A DNA stretch of 64,000 bases, taken from contig NZ_CP072913.1 in the NCBI RefSeq assembly GCF_017968885.1, forward strand, positions 1,348,001 to 1,412,000, given 5' to 3'. Source of the stretch: Pseudomonas sp. Tri1 (lineage in GTDB: Bacteria; Pseudomonadota; Gammaproteobacteria; Pseudomonadales; Pseudomonadaceae). A program made the position numbers and the translations under genes. How positions within the stretch are numbered: position 1 is the first letter of the stretch; each line of letters begins with the position of its first letter. The notes under the pieces are model-generated. The model was not told the DNA's origin. It saw only the letters and a list, made by a program, of their open reading frames with translations, and did not search any database. Positions 25,148 through 35,741 of this stretch are shown here, in pieces.

Positions 25148-25257
25148 GATCGTCCCCCACGCTCTGCGTGGGAGCGCCTCTAGTGACGCTCCGCGTTACG
25201 CTTTTGGGGACTCGGAGCGTCCCAGGCTGCGTTCCCACGCAGAGCGTGGGAACGATC
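25148..25257. repeat. Inverted-pair palindromic repeat, second family
   Basis: GATCGTCCCCCACGCTCTGC on the left and GCAGAGCGTGGGAACGATC on the right form an inverted pair around about 60 bases. Each arm also holds its own palindrome (CCCACGC...GCGTGGG). It is unrelated in sequence to the main REP family here and separates trmO from the next gene. Confidence 0.75.
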
Positions 25258-25274
25258 AGGGCGACCAGGGAAAG

Positions 25275-25736
25275 TCAGCCGCGCACGCGCAGCGTCAGGC
25301 CCTTGAGGAAGTTGCGCAGCAACTGGTCGCCACACGGGCGGTAGTTGGTATGCCCGAATTTGCGGAACAGCGCGCTCAGTTCCGGCTTGGACACCGGGAA
25401 TTCGGCGGCCTTGAGAATGGCGTGCATGTCGTCTTCCTTCAACTCGAAGGCCACCCGCAGCTTCTTGAGGATGATGTTGTTGGTCACTGGCACTTCGATC
25501 GGCTGCGGCGGACGGCTTTCGTCCTTGCCACGCTTGAAGATCACCAGGCCATCGAGAAAATGCGCCATGACCTCGTCAGGACAGAACACGAAGCCTTCTT
25601 CCTCGTCCTTCTTGAGGTAGCCCGTCAGGTCCGCCAGAGAGACGTCCAGGCCACCCAGCTTGATGATCTCGATGACTTTCTTGTCGCTGATGTCGAGCAT
25701 GTAGCGCACGCTGCGCAGTACGTCGTTGTGAATCAT
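25275..25736 (-). CDS. DUF1456 family protein (YehS-like)
   Basis: A 153-residue protein made of two similar halves, each typical of DUF1456: IHNDVLRSVRYMLDISDKKV in the first and VTNNIILKKLRVAFELKEDD in the second. Function is unknown in the family. ATG 25736 is chosen since it aligns with E. coli YehS-type starts (MIHNDVLRS). Confidence 0.85.
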   Translation of the reverse strand: MIHNDVLRSVRYMLDISDKKVIEIIKLGGLDVSLADLTGYLKKDEEEGFVFCPDEVMAHFLDGLVIFKRGKDESRPPQPIEVPVTNNIILKKLRVAFELKEDDMHAILKAAEFPVSKPELSALFRKFGHTNYRPCGDQLLRNFLKGLTLRVRG

Positions 25737-25793
25737 GTGTGCAATCCTGATCAATCGGCAATGGGCGCCCCAGCTCGGTGCGGCGCCGGAAAA

Positions 25794-26504
25794 TTAGAAT
25801 TTCTCTTTGGTGGACAGGTAGCGCCACTGGCCCAGCGGCACCTTGCCGATGGACACGCCGCCGATGCGAATGCGGCGAATGGCGACCACCTTGAGGCCGA
25901 CCGCCTGGCAAAACAGCGCGATTACGCCCGGTTGCGGGTTTTTCATGGCAAAGCGCAAGCGGTTCTCGTTCTGCCAGCTGGCCTTGACCGCTGGCAGCTC
26001 CTTGCCCTTGTAGGTCAGGCCATGGTTCAGGCGGTTGAGACCATGGGCGACCATTTCGCCTTCAACTTCGACCACGTATTCCTGCTCGATCTTGGCGGCG
26101 TCGGCGGTGAGCTTGCGCAAGATCTTCCAGTCCTGGGTGAACACCAGCAGCCCGCTGGCGTTGGCCTGCAAGTCGGCACTGGCGGTCAGGCGCAGGAAGT
26201 GGCCCTTGAGCGGTCGCTTGCCGAAGCGGTGTTCGTCGCTCAGGGTCTGTGGCCCAAGGGAGGCCATCGCGGTGTCCACATCCATGCCCGCCGGGACGTT
26301 CAGCAGGAGAGTCACCGGCTCCGGTGCTGTGGCCTTGGCCTCGGGGTCGAGTTCGACTTTCTGGGTAGTGACCTTGAACTGCGGTTCATCGATCACTTCG
26401 CCATCCACGGTGACCCAGCCGCCCTCAATGAACAACTCAGCCTCCCGACGGGAACAGCCGACGAGTTCGATGAGGCGTTTGGAGAGACGAATCGGGTCAG
26501 TCAT
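25794..26504 (-). CDS. RsuA/RluF-family pseudouridine synthase-like protein, catalytic Asp missing
   Basis: A 236-residue S4-domain protein of the RsuA/RluB/RluE/RluF group. The S4 domain is at the N-terminus (RLSKRLIELVGCSRREAELF, then IEGGWVTVDGEV). The catalytic motif normally G-R-L-D-x-x-x-x-G-L reads A-D-L-Q-A-N-A-S-G-L here, so the position of the catalytic Asp is Gln. Downstream EQEYVVEVEG and the C-terminal RRIRIGGVSIGKVPLGQWR are retained. It may have lost activity or use a displaced Asp. ATG 26504. Confidence 0.85.
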   Translation of the reverse strand: MTDPIRLSKRLIELVGCSRREAELFIEGGWVTVDGEVIDEPQFKVTTQKVELDPEAKATAPEPVTLLLNVPAGMDVDTAMASLGPQTLSDEHRFGKRPLKGHFLRLTASADLQANASGLLVFTQDWKILRKLTADAAKIEQEYVVEVEGEMVAHGLNRLNHGLTYKGKELPAVKASWQNENRLRFAMKNPQPGVIALFCQAVGLKVVAIRRIRIGGVSIGKVPLGQWRYLSTKEKF

Positions 26505-26586
26505 GACAGGGCCGTAACAAAAAGAGGGTGGGCATTGTACCTGCCTGGCGCCGGTTAATCGCGGGTCCATTTGCCTCGTGTGGCTT

Positions 26587-27060
26587 TTAGCCGCGTCGGG
26601 CCTTCAGGTCGGGCTGTTTGTAGCGCATGTGCAACAGGGGGTAAGGCTGGTTCATGCCGTCCCGCGCCGAACGCCCAACCACTTCGAACCCCTGCTTGAG
26701 GTAGAAACCCAGGGCCTGTGGGTTCTGTTCGTTGACGTCCAGTTGATCGGCATTCAGGTGTTCCATGGCGTAGCGCAGCAGTTGCTTGCCCAGGCCCTGG
26801 CCACGGTGTTGCGGGTCAATGAACAGCATCTCGATCTTGCCGGCCGCGACGCCGGCGAAACCGGTGATCCGCTGGCGAGTGTCGCGGGTGCAAATGAGCA
26901 TCACCGCATCGAGGTAACGGTTGAGCACGAGGTTTTTCAGCAGCTCGATATAGCTGTCCGGCAGAAAGTCGTGGGTGGCCCGCACCGAAGCCTCCCAGAC
27001 GCGGGTCAGTTCCTGGTAATCGCTGGATTTCGGTGTGTGGATGACCGAATGCTGGCGCAT
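26587..27060 (-). CDS. GNAT family N-acetyltransferase (YjaB-like)
   Basis: A 157-residue GNAT acetyltransferase. The acetyl-CoA binding motif is IDPQHRGQGLGKQLLRYAME, followed by NEQNPQALGFYLKQGFEVVG typical of the fold. The N-terminal ELTRVWEASVRATHDFLPDS resembles YjaB-type enzymes. Substrate unknown. Confidence 0.88.
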   Translation of the reverse strand: MRQHSVIHTPKSSDYQELTRVWEASVRATHDFLPDSYIELLKNLVLNRYLDAVMLICTRDTRQRITGFAGVAAGKIEMLFIDPQHRGQGLGKQLLRYAMEHLNADQLDVNEQNPQALGFYLKQGFEVVGRSARDGMNQPYPLLHMRYKQPDLKARRG

Positions 27061-27102
27061 GTCCGCCTGTTCCTTGTGCTGAATATCTCCATACGATAGC
27101 CG

Positions 27103-27142
27103 TAAAAAAGCCCCGCATCTTGTCGCAAGGCAGGGCTTTTTA
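27103..27142 (-). terminator. Intrinsic terminator downstream of rimO
   Basis: TAAAAAAGCCCCGC, loop, GCAGGGCTTTTTAA: a 7-8 bp stem with flanking A and T runs, between the end of rimO and the GNAT gene. Also usable in the opposite direction. Confidence 0.75.
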
Positions 27143-27183
27143 ATTTTTCGAGGTGGGCGAGTTAATGGCTGTAAGCACGGAAC

Positions 27184-27213
27184 TGTGGCGAGGGGATAAA
27201 TCCCCTCGCCACA
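27184..27213. repeat. Palindromic element TGTGGCGAGGGG family
   Basis: TGTGGCGAGGGGAT and its mirror ATCCCCTCGCCACA form a perfect 14-bp stem with a 2-base centre. Related palindromes occur at 36837 and 55141. Confidence 0.75.
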
Positions 27214-27237
27214 AAGAGCGGCTGTGGCATGTCCAGA

Positions 27238-28578
27238 TCAACCGATCTGTTCAGCCCACAAATCGTACTCGTCGGCGTCGGTCACTTTGCACCAGACCTT
27301 GTCGCCCGGCTTGAGGTTGCTGCCGTTGTCGATGAACACGTTGCCGTCGATTTCCGGGGCGTCGAAGAAGCAACGACCCACGGCGCCTTGCTCGTCCACT
27401 TCATCCACCAGCACTTCGATTTCGCGGCCGATGCGCATTTGCAGGCGAGCCGAGCTGATGGCTTGCTGGTGCGCCATGAAGCGCTCCCAACGGTCCTGCT
27501 TGACGTCGTCCGGCACCACGTCCAGGTCCAGGTCGTTGGCCGGTGCGCCTTCGACAGGGGAGTACTGGAAGCAGCCGACGCGGTCGAGCTGGGCTTCGGT
27601 CAGCCAATCCAACAGGTACTGGAAGTCTTCTTCGGTTTCACCGGGGAAGCCAACGATGAAGGTCGAACGGATGATCAGGTCCGGGCAGATTTCACGCCAG
27701 TTCTTGATGCGGGCCAGGGTCTTGTCTTCGAACGCCGGGCGCTTCATGGCCTTGAGGACCTTCGGGCTGGCGTGCTGGAACGGGATGTCCAGGTACGGCA
27801 GGATCTTGCCAGCGGCCATCAGTGGGATCAGTTCGTCGACATGCGGGTACGGGTAGACGTAATGCAGGCGGACCCAGACGCCGAGGGTGCTGAGGGCCTC
27901 GCACAGTTCGGTCATGCGGGTTTTCACCGGCGCGCCGTTCCAGAAACCGGTGCGGTATTTCACGTCGACGCCATAGGCGCTGGTGTCCTGGGAGATCACC
28001 AGCAGTTCCTTGACACCGGCCTTGACCAGGCGCTGGGCCTCGTCGAGCACATCGCCCACCGGGCGGCTTACCAGTTTGCCGCGCATCGACGGGATGATGC
28101 AGAAGCTGCAGCTGTGGTTGCAGCCTTCGGAAATCTTCAGGTAGGCGTAGTGGCGCGGGGTCAGCTTGATACCTTGTGGCGGCACCAGGTCGATCAGCGG
28201 GTTGTGGTCCTGACGCGGTGGCACCACCTCGTGCACGGCGTTGACCACCTGTTCGTACTGCTGCGGACCGGTCACGGACAATACGCTGGGGTGCACGTTG
28301 CGGATGTTGCCTTCTTCCACACCCATGCAGCCGGTGACGATGACCTTGCCGTTTTCCTTGATGGCTTCGCCGATCACTTCCAGGGACTCGGCCTTGGCCG
28401 AATCGATGAAGCCACAGGTGTTGACCACCACCACGTCGGCGTCCTGATAGGTGGACACAACGTCATAGCCTTCCATGCGCAGTTGGGTCAGGATGCGCTC
28501 GGAGTCGACCAGAGCCTTCGGGCAACCCAGGGATACGAAGCCAACCTTCGGATTGGCTGGCGCGGTAGTGGTGGACAT
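27238..28578 (-). CDS. rimO: Ribosomal protein S12 methylthiotransferase RimO
   Basis: A 446-residue radical SAM enzyme that methylthiolates the conserved Asp of ribosomal protein S12. It has the N-terminal UPF0004 domain ([20 protein letters not shown]), the radical SAM cysteines in CNHSCSFC, and a C-terminal TRAM domain ([15 protein letters not shown]). ATG 28578 aligns with the start of the conserved part. Transcribed away from kup. Confidence 0.96.
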   Translation of the reverse strand: MSTTTAPANPKVGFVSLGCPKALVDSERILTQLRMEGYDVVSTYQDADVVVVNTCGFIDSAKAESLEVIGEAIKENGKVIVTGCMGVEEGNIRNVHPSVLSVTGPQQYEQVVNAVHEVVPPRQDHNPLIDLVPPQGIKLTPRHYAYLKISEGCNHSCSFCIIPSMRGKLVSRPVGDVLDEAQRLVKAGVKELLVISQDTSAYGVDVKYRTGFWNGAPVKTRMTELCEALSTLGVWVRLHYVYPYPHVDELIPLMAAGKILPYLDIPFQHASPKVLKAMKRPAFEDKTLARIKNWREICPDLIIRSTFIVGFPGETEEDFQYLLDWLTEAQLDRVGCFQYSPVEGAPANDLDLDVVPDDVKQDRWERFMAHQQAISSARLQMRIGREIEVLVDEVDEQGAVGRCFFDAPEIDGNVFIDNGSNLKPGDKVWCKVTDADEYDLWAEQIG

Positions 28579-28855
28579 GTCTAACCTCGGTGTAAGGGGG
28601 ATCGTCTCTTGCCGAGACAGGGCGCCTGGCGCGCCTCTGATCAAAAAGTGCGCAATTCTATCTGTGGCTGGGCTGCTTGACCAGCTTTATACCGGGAAAT
28701 ACGACGAGTGCTGCGCTATGCTTCGCGCCTTTGCGCTTCAGTGATTTTTACAGTCAATAAAACACCTGTAACGACATGTAAAAAAACAGCGCATGCTGCA
28801 TCACAAAGCATAGGGCTTCGTTGAAGAAGACAGGTTTGGGAATCAGGAGTGTTGG

Positions 28856-30757
28856 ATGGGTCATGCAAGTAGTCAGGCGGCGGGTGCCGAGCATTCGGCA
28901 GCGAAGCCGCTGAGCATGCTGGTCGCGGCGGTCGGAGTGGTTTATGGCGACATCGGCACGAGCCCGTTGTACACCCTCAAAGAGGTGTTTTCCGGCGCCT
29001 ATGGTGTGCCCGTCAACCACGATGGGGTGCTGGGCATCCTGTCGCTGATTTTCTGGTCACTGATCTGGGTCGTGTCGATCAAGTACATGATGTTCGTCCT
29101 GCGCGCCGACAACCAGGGAGAGGGTGGGATCATGGCGCTCACCGCGCTGGCGCGGCGGGCAGCGGCGGGACGGGCGAGGTTACGCAAGTTGCTGGTGGTC
29201 TGCGGCTTGATCGGCGCGGCGTTGTTCTATGGCGACAGCATGATCACGCCGGCGATTTCCGTGCTCTCGGCGATCGAAGGCGTTGGTCTGGCGTTTGAAG
29301 GGATCGATCATTGGGTTGTGCCGCTGTCATTGGTGGTGTTGGTGGGGCTCTTTATCATCCAGCGCCATGGCACCGCGCGGATCGGCATCCTGTTCGGCCC
29401 GATCATGGTGACTTGGTTCCTGGTGCTCGGCGCCCTCGGTGTCTACGGTGTTAGCCAGCACCCGGAAGTGTTACAGGCGTTGAATCCGATGTGGGCCGTG
29501 CGTTTCTTTGTCGACCACTCGGGCATGGGCGTGGCGATCCTCGGCGCTGTGGTGCTGGCGCTGACCGGTGCCGAAGCGCTGTACGCTGACATGGGCCACT
29601 TCGGGCGCAAACCCATTGCACGGGCCTGGTTCATCCTGGTGCTGCCGGCGCTGGTACTCAATTATTTCGGTCAGGGCGCGTTGTTGCTGGGTGACCCGGA
29701 AGCGGCGCGCAACCCGTTCTATCTGTTGGCACCGAGCTGGGCGCTGATTCCGCTGGTGGGTCTGTCGACCCTGGCCACGGTGATTGCCTCGCAAGCGGTG
29801 ATTTCCGGCGCGTTCTCCCTGACACGCCAGGCGATCCAGCTCGGCTACATCCCGCGCATGTACATTCAGCACACCTCCAGCGCCGAGCAGGGCCAGATCT
29901 ACATCGGCGCGGTGAACTGGTCGCTGATGGTCGGCGTGGTGTTGCTGGTGCTGGGTTTCGAATCTTCCGGCGCATTGGCTTCGGCCTATGGCGTGGCGGT
30001 GACCGGTACCATGCTGATGACCACGATCCTGGTCTCGGCGGTCATGCTGCTGTTGTGGAAGTGGCCACCGTTGCTGGCGGTGCCGGTGTTGGTCGGTTTC
30101 CTGTTGGTGGACGGCTTGTACTTTGCCGCCAACGTACCGAAGATCGTTCAGGGCGGCGCTTTCCCGGTCATCGCCGGTATCGCCTTGTTTGTGCTGATGA
30201 CCACCTGGAAGCGCGGCAAGCAATTGCTGGTGGAGCGCCTGGACGAAGGCGCGTTGCCCTTGCCGATCTTCATCAGCAGTATTCGCGTACAACCACCCCA
30301 TCGCGTACAGGGCACCGCCGTGTTCCTGACTGCACGCTCGGACGCCGTGCCTCACGCTCTGTTGCACAACCTGCTGCACAACCAGGTGTTGCATGAGCAA
30401 GTGGTGCTGCTGACGGTAGTATACGAAGACATCCCCCGGGTACCGCCGCAACGGCGTTTCGAGGTGGATGCCTACGGCGAAGGTTTCTTCCGGGTGATCC
30501 TGCACTTCGGTTTTACCGACGAGCCGGACGTTCCGCAGGCGCTCAAGCTCTGCCATCTGGATGACCTGGACTTCAGTCCGATGCGCACCACCTACTTCCT
30601 CAGTCGCGAGACCGTCATTGCCTCCAAGCTTGAGGGCATGGCCCGCTGGCGCGAGATACTGTTCGCCTTCATGCTGAAGAACGCCAATGGCAATCTGCGC
30701 TTCTTCAATCTGCCGCTGAACCGGGTGATTGAGTTGGGAACGCAGGTCGAAATGTAA
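28856..30757 (+). CDS. kup: Low-affinity potassium transporter Kup
   Basis: A 633-residue KUP/HAK/KT family K+ uptake protein of the inner membrane. The signature [20 protein letters not shown] lies near residue 30, about 12 membrane segments follow to residue 430, and the C-terminal cytosolic domain runs to the end. CAGGAG precedes ATG 28856. A 277-base gap with the divergent rimO promoter lies upstream; no known riboswitch is recognised in it. Confidence 0.95.
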   Translation: MGHASSQAAGAEHSAAKPLSMLVAAVGVVYGDIGTSPLYTLKEVFSGAYGVPVNHDGVLGILSLIFWSLIWVVSIKYMMFVLRADNQGEGGIMALTALARRAAAGRARLRKLLVVCGLIGAALFYGDSMITPAISVLSAIEGVGLAFEGIDHWVVPLSLVVLVGLFIIQRHGTARIGILFGPIMVTWFLVLGALGVYGVSQHPEVLQALNPMWAVRFFVDHSGMGVAILGAVVLALTGAEALYADMGHFGRKPIARAWFILVLPALVLNYFGQGALLLGDPEAARNPFYLLAPSWALIPLVGLSTLATVIASQAVISGAFSLTRQAIQLGYIPRMYIQHTSSAEQGQIYIGAVNWSLMVGVVLLVLGFESSGALASAYGVAVTGTMLMTTILVSAVMLLLWKWPPLLAVPVLVGFLLVDGLYFAANVPKIVQGGAFPVIAGIALFVLMTTWKRGKQLLVERLDEGALPLPIFISSIRVQPPHRVQGTAVFLTARSDAVPHALLHNLLHNQVLHEQVVLLTVVYEDIPRVPPQRRFEVDAYGEGFFRVILHFGFTDEPDVPQALKLCHLDDLDFSPMRTTYFLSRETVIASKLEGMARWREILFAFMLKNANGNLRFFNLPLNRVIELGTQVEM

Positions 30758-30764
30758 GTCTGAA

Positions 30765-30804
30765 CAAAAAGCCCTCGTTGCCTGGTGGTGACGGGGGCTT
30801 TTTT
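30765..30804 (+). terminator. Intrinsic terminator of kup
   Basis: AAAAAGCCCTCGT, loop, ACGGGGGCTTTTTT just after the kup stop; the stem contains one mismatch. Confidence 0.8.
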
Positions 30805-30841
30805 GTGGGTGGTACGAATACTGATGCCAGAGTGAAGCCCT

Positions 30842-30933
30842 TGTGGGGGGCGAGCTTGCTCGCGATAGCTGTGGGTCAGTTGACGGTGATGTTGACGGTG
30901 CTGCCGTCATCGCGAGCAAGCTCGCTCCCACAA
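30842..30933. repeat. Paired REP element downstream of kup
   Basis: TGTGGGGGGCGAGCTTGCTC on the left (one extra G in the arm) and the reverse complement ending in CTCGCTCCCACA on the right. Confidence 0.82.
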
Positions 30934-30962
30934 AGGGGGCATATGTGAAGCCAGGCCCGCAT

Positions 30963-30999
30963 AAAAAAGCCCCGGCAACCAAGGCTGCCGGGGCTTTTT
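30963..30999. terminator. Intrinsic terminator of acvB
   Basis: AAAAAGCCCCGGCA, short loop, TGCCGGGGCTTTTT: a strong stem placed just after the acvB stop (minus strand), usable in both directions. Confidence 0.88.
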
Positions 31000-31016
31000 G
31001 TCATGCCTGCATCAGG

Positions 31017-32306
31017 TCACTGGTCGGCAGGCTTGTTCTGGCGCTTGTTGATCTCATCGATCAAGCGCTTGGCCAGGGCCGGGTAGTTTTCGTCGAAGTG
31101 GTGGCCGCCAGGCAGTTTGATGGCTTCGCCCACGGCGGTCTTGTCGGTGCAGCCACTTTCGTCGGCTTCTTCGCCTCCGTAGATGCACACCACTTTGTCG
31201 GCCGGCAGCTTGGCCATTTCCGGGCCGGTGGCGGCTTCGGTGCCGGCGTTGCCGAGCCAGCCTTCAACCTCGATCTCGAAGCTGCCGGTGCGGGCAAAGG
31301 CCAGCAGGATGATCGCGTCGACCCGCTGTTGTTCGGTGGCTGGCAAGCGGTTGTAGATGGCTGGCAGTACGTCGGCGCCGAAGGAGTAGCCGGTCAGGAT
31401 GAAGCGCTTGGTGCCCCAGATCTGGCGGTAGTGCTGCATCAGTTCGGCGAGGTCCACTGCACTCTGTTCCGGGCTCTTGTGCTGCCAGTAGTAGCGCAGG
31501 GTGTCGATGCCGACCACCGGGTAGCCGATCTTGGCCATTTCATCGGCCACGTCACGGTCCAGGTCCCGCCAGCCACCGTCACCGGAGAGGAACAGGGTCA
31601 CGGTGTCCCGTGCCTGGCTGGCAGGGACTTCCACCACCGGAATGCTCAGGCCGCCTTTGGCTTTGTCGGTACCCACGAGGATTTTGCGCAGTTCGTTGTT
31701 CAGCACCTGCGGCAGGTTGATGTCGTAGTCGCTGATGCTGGTTTCGGCATTTTTCTGATCCCGTACGAAACCGGCACTGGTGTCGTCAGGGTTATCGTTC
31801 CACGCCACCAGCCAGTGGCCATGGGCGGCACTTTTGGGCAGCAGGTGGGTACAGCCGGGTTTTTCCAGGGCCAGGTCCACCGAAACGGCCTTGGCCTTGT
31901 CATCTTTCTGCTCGGCCAACCAGCGCCAGGCCAGCACGGCGCCTGGGCCGATGCCGCTGACCAGCGTAGCCGGCCCCTGGAGCTGCCGCAGACCGGCCTG
32001 CAGGGCGCGACCTTGCAGCATGCAGTCCTTGGGCAGGATCACCTGGACGATCTGCGCCGAGCCGCTGCGGCTGAGGGTCGTCAACTGGGTGTCGCTGAGC
32101 TTCTGGTCTTCATTGACCGCCACCAGTACCTGGGCACGCGGCTTGGTGCCAGGGATGACCCGGGTCATCGCTACGCCATCGGCGGGTGCCAGTTGTTCCA
32201 GGACGGGTTGCGGGGCCGGGCGGTTCCAGTACCAATAGCCGCCACCGAGAATCACCGCCAGCACCAGCAGGGCGGCCACTACGTATCGCCAGGAGCGTTG
32301 CATCAT
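31017..32306 (-). CDS. acvB: AcvB/VirJ-like periplasmic aminoacyl-phosphatidylglycerol hydrolase
   Basis: A 429-residue VirJ/AcvB family protein. An N-terminal membrane anchor or signal (YVVAALLVLAVILGGGYWYW) precedes the periplasmic part. Near residue 235 lies VTLFLSGDGGWRDLDRDVAD, the VirJ signature with the nucleophile region, then FILTGYSFGADVLPAIYNRL with the GYSFG Ser motif. In Agrobacterium and P. aeruginosa (PA0919) such proteins remove the amino acid from lysyl- or alanyl-phosphatidylglycerol made by the neighbouring MprF-type synthase. It overlaps the mprF stop (TGATG). Confidence 0.85.
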   Translation of the reverse strand: MMQRSWRYVVAALLVLAVILGGGYWYWNRPAPQPVLEQLAPADGVAMTRVIPGTKPRAQVLVAVNEDQKLSDTQLTTLSRSGSAQIVQVILPKDCMLQGRALQAGLRQLQGPATLVSGIGPGAVLAWRWLAEQKDDKAKAVSVDLALEKPGCTHLLPKSAAHGHWLVAWNDNPDDTSAGFVRDQKNAETSISDYDINLPQVLNNELRKILVGTDKAKGGLSIPVVEVPASQARDTVTLFLSGDGGWRDLDRDVADEMAKIGYPVVGIDTLRYYWQHKSPEQSAVDLAELMQHYRQIWGTKRFILTGYSFGADVLPAIYNRLPATEQQRVDAIILLAFARTGSFEIEVEGWLGNAGTEAATGPEMAKLPADKVVCIYGGEEADESGCTDKTAVGEAIKLPGGHHFDENYPALAKRLIDEINKRQNKPADQ

Positions 32307-34947
32307 CAGCGTTTCACCAATCCAGTCAGGCCGCCTGCAATCAGGGCGGCGGTATCGGCCAGCGCCACCAGCGGATCAAGTCCGGCGGGCACGGCCATGT
32401 AACGAGGTTCCCAGTCAGGCTGGAATTTATCTTTGAAGCGGCGCAGCCCCTGGAAGTTGTAGAGCTGCTCGCCACGGCGGAACACCATCGAGCCTAGGCG
32501 CTGGGTCAGCGGCGCGCCACGCCGCGGCTGCAGGCCCGACAGTGGGACCATGCCCAGGCTGAAACGGGCGTAGTCATGGTTCTTATAATGTTGGATGAGG
32601 CCGACCATCATGAACTCCATGGTCAGCTTCGGGGCTTCGGGGTGGGCGCGCATCAGGTCGAGGCTGGCCAGATCATGGCTGTGGGTTTCCAGCAGGTTGG
32701 CGAATGCGACCGGGCGGCCTTCGAAACGGATCACCGCGATACGAAAGTGCTTGAGGTAGTCATCGCTGAAACGACCCAGGGAGAAGCCTTTCTCGCGCAC
32801 GTTCTTGCCGGTCAGCCAGGCATCGGAAATGACCTTGAGCTCATCCATCGGCGCCTGGCCCGGCTCGTGGATTTCCAGCGACAGGCCATCACGGGTGCCG
32901 CGATTCCAGGTGTAGCGCAAGTCCTTCATCTCTTTGCCCTTGGCCTCGAGATCAAAGCGCTTGAGGTCGACCCGTGCTTCTTCACCCAGCTTGATCGCCG
33001 TCAGACCGATATCCATGTAGTACGGCAGGTTCTCCGCGCGCACCTGATAGAACACCGGACGGGCATGGTGGATGTCGCACAGGTCGCGGAACTGCCAGAT
33101 CATTTCAGCCCGTTGCTGGGTGGGGCCGATCGGGTCGTACAACGCCACCAGGCTGCGACCACGGCGGGCATACATCAGAAAGGCTTCGTCATTGGGGTGA
33201 AACAGCAATGCCTTGTCACCGGTCAGGGCCAGGCCGCCGTCGGGTTGCGAAGACGCCATGAGGATCGTCTTGGCCCGTTCCAGCTCTTCTGCCGTCGGCA
33301 AATGGATCACCGGCCGCGCGGTGCGCAGCAACCAGGTCAGGGACACCACCACCAGCAGCACCGCAGCCCCCAGCAGCGAGCGCAAGCCACGAGGGGCGTC
33401 CGCGTCGAGGGTGAACTGCCACCAGAGTTGATGGCTATAGGGCACGTCCTGATAAGCAAACAGCAGCAGCCAGATCGACGCGCCGAGCACGCAAAGGCTG
33501 GCAATCAGGAACAGCGGGGAAAACGGCAGTTCGGTCAGGCGACTTGGACGATAGAAGGATCGCCGGAACACCGCCAGCAGGGCGGCCGTCAGGGTCAGCA
33601 GCGTGGCTTCTTCCCAGTCAAAACCCTTGAGCAGCGAGAGCAGGGCGCCCACCAGCAGCAAAATGGTGGTCAGCATCCAGGCGGCCGAGAGGCGACGGCG
33701 CAGGCCTTGGGCGAGCAACAGGCACAGCACGCCCACCAGGCTGGCACCGAAGTGCGAAGCGTCCACCAGTCGATGAGGGATCAGGAAGCCGATGTGCTCC
33801 AGGCGGGTGTCGATTTCCGGTGTCACACCGGAAAACAGCAGCACCACGCCCGAAAGGAATACCAGCACTGCCAGGATCGGTGCTGCGAAACCCGACGCTA
33901 CCCGCAGGGTCTGGCGTGTCTGGAACAGCCGTTGCGCCTCGTTGATCAGCAGCAGTACACAAGCCACCAGCATCGGCAGCAATACGTAGATCAAGCGATA
34001 CAACAGCAGCGCGGCGGCCAGTGGTGCGGCCCCCAGCTTGTCGGCAAACGCGGCGAGCAGGATCGCTTCGAACACCCCGACCCCGCCAGGCACATGACTG
34101 AGTACGCCGGCGGCCAGCGCCAATAGGTACACCAGGAGGAAGGCACCGAATGGCGGCGCTTCGGGCAGCAACAGATACAGCACTGTGGCGGCGGCTGCGA
34201 CGTCCAGTGCGGTGATGACCAATTGCAGGAACGTCAGGCGTCGCCCCGGCATCCGCAGCGTGCGGCGCCCGGCCTTGACCAGAAGGGCATCGCGATAGGG
34301 CTGCTCTGGCAGGCGCCTACGATAGATGCCGATGGCCAGCACGCAAGTCAGCAACAACACTGCTACGGCAATCGCCCCCAGCAACGTGGCCGGCAAATGC
34401 AGTGCCGCAGAGGCGGCAGGCAAGTTGCTGAGGGTTGCCAAGGCAGCCAAGGGGGCAGCGCGCAGCCCAGGGACAGGCTGGCGAACAAGGTCATGTGGGC
34501 TACATCCGATGCCCCCAGGCCATGGCGGGCATACAGACGGTAGCGAACCGAACCGCCCGACAGCAGCGACAGGCCGATGGCGTTGCCGATGGCAAATGCG
34601 GTGAACCCACCCAGGACCATGGTCTGTGGCGGCAGTGTGACCCCGGCATAACGGCTGGCGGACCATTCATAGCCCAGGAGAATGATGAACCCGGCCACTG
34701 TGGCAGCTATCGCACCGAGCAGGGCCGGTCGTGGCACTTCCAGAATCGAATCGTGCAGGGCGTAAAGATCAAGCTCGCTCAGTAAGTGGCGGCAGGCAAT
34801 CAAGGCAATCGCAAACAGCAGCAACGTGACCGCGAGCCCAATAGACTGGCGGTATTGACTGATCCGATCCAGCCAGCGCAATCGTTCGGCCTTGATCGGT
34901 TGTGTCGCAGTAACAGGGTCTTGCGGGTCAGACGAGTGGGCGCGCAT
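32306..34947 (-). pseudogene. mprF: mprF, aminoacyl-phosphatidylglycerol synthase/flippase, frameshifted
   Basis: Bifunctional membrane protein that modifies phosphatidylglycerol with an amino acid and flips it, lowering surface charge against cationic peptides. It reads in two frames. Residues from ATG 34947 to about 34456 give the N-terminal membrane part up to MTLFASLSLGCALPP. The rest, from APLAALATLSNLPAASAALH to the C-terminal synthase domain (RRGRSLVALYDPIGPTQQR), is in another frame. One missing C in the run of five at 34451-34455 (G on the plus strand) restores an intact protein of about 881 residues. This is a real pseudogene, a phase-variable tract or a sequencing error. Confidence 0.85.
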
Positions 34948-35060
34948 CAATCACCTCTTGAGCTATGCGCGACAGGATGGGGGTATCCAGCCAAGTTACC
35001 AATCCCTGCGGAGGAAAATAATTACAAAATCTTTGTAATGTAGTCTTTTTTGCCAGACAC

Positions 35061-35090
35061 AAAAAAGGCCACTCTTTCGAGCAGCCTTTC
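35061..35090 (-). terminator. Terminator of tRNA-fMet copy 1
   Basis: On the minus strand GAAAGGCTGCTC, loop GAAA, GAGTGGCC then TTTTTT, directly after the tRNA 3-prime end. Confidence 0.75.
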
Positions 35091-35098
35091 TTGATATT

Positions 35099-35175
<77 letters not shown>

Positions 35176-35344
35176 TCTGTGTGGCGGCATTCTACAGGCG
35201 AACGCATGAGTGTCAACCGTTAAAAGGTAATGGGATCAAATAAACGGCCAATCTGTGTAAATGCGCGAAATCAAAAGGAAATTGTCCTACAGCTTTCACC
35301 TCGGCGAGTGCTGCGACCGTCTTCGTGGCAAAACAGGCGCGCAC

Positions 35345-35376
35345 AAAAAAGGCCACTCTTTCGAGTAGCCTTTTTT
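35345..35376 (-). terminator. Terminator of tRNA-fMet copy 2
   Basis: AAAAAAGGCTACTC, loop, GAGTGGCCTTTTTT on the minus strand. Same element as for copy 1, with two base changes in the stem. Confidence 0.75.
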
Positions 35377-35382
35377 GATATT

Positions 35383-35459
<77 letters not shown>

Positions 35460-35676
35460 TCTGTGTGGCGGCATTCTACAGAGAATCGCGTGGCTGTCAA
35501 CCCTGATGCCATAAAAACCTGTTCCGGTTCAAGTGCTTAGCCACGGTATAAGGCATTGTGACAACGCTGTGACGCAGGCCTGGCAAGGGCTGGCGCTCTA
35601 TCGGATGATTCATCGCGATTGAATAAATAAATTTATGTAGGCACCTTCTGGCGTCAGCGAAGGATCTTTCAAACTA

Positions 35677-35692
35677 CTGGTGCTATATACAG
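35677..35692 (+). promoter_or_regulatory. LexA (SOS) box of dinB
   Basis: CTGGTGCTATATACAG matches CTG-N10-CAG and shares the CTGG left half and TATACAG right half with the recA box. It lies 49 bases before the dinB start. Confidence 0.8.
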
Positions 35693-35741
35693 GTTCGGGT
35701 GCGATACTGGTGACCCGATTCGTCGCACGCTCCGCTTCTTT

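Noticed and set aside
24942..26558. 538-residue plus-strand frame across trmO, DUF1456 and pseudouridine synthase genes
   Set aside because: Runs opposite to three recognised genes and through a palindromic repeat.
28579..28855. Possible riboswitch upstream of kup
   Set aside because: No conserved aptamer pattern is recognisable; looks like an ordinary divergent promoter region.
29471..30982. 503-residue frame antisense to kup
   Set aside because: Shadow of kup, extends through a REP pair and terminators, no recognisable protein.
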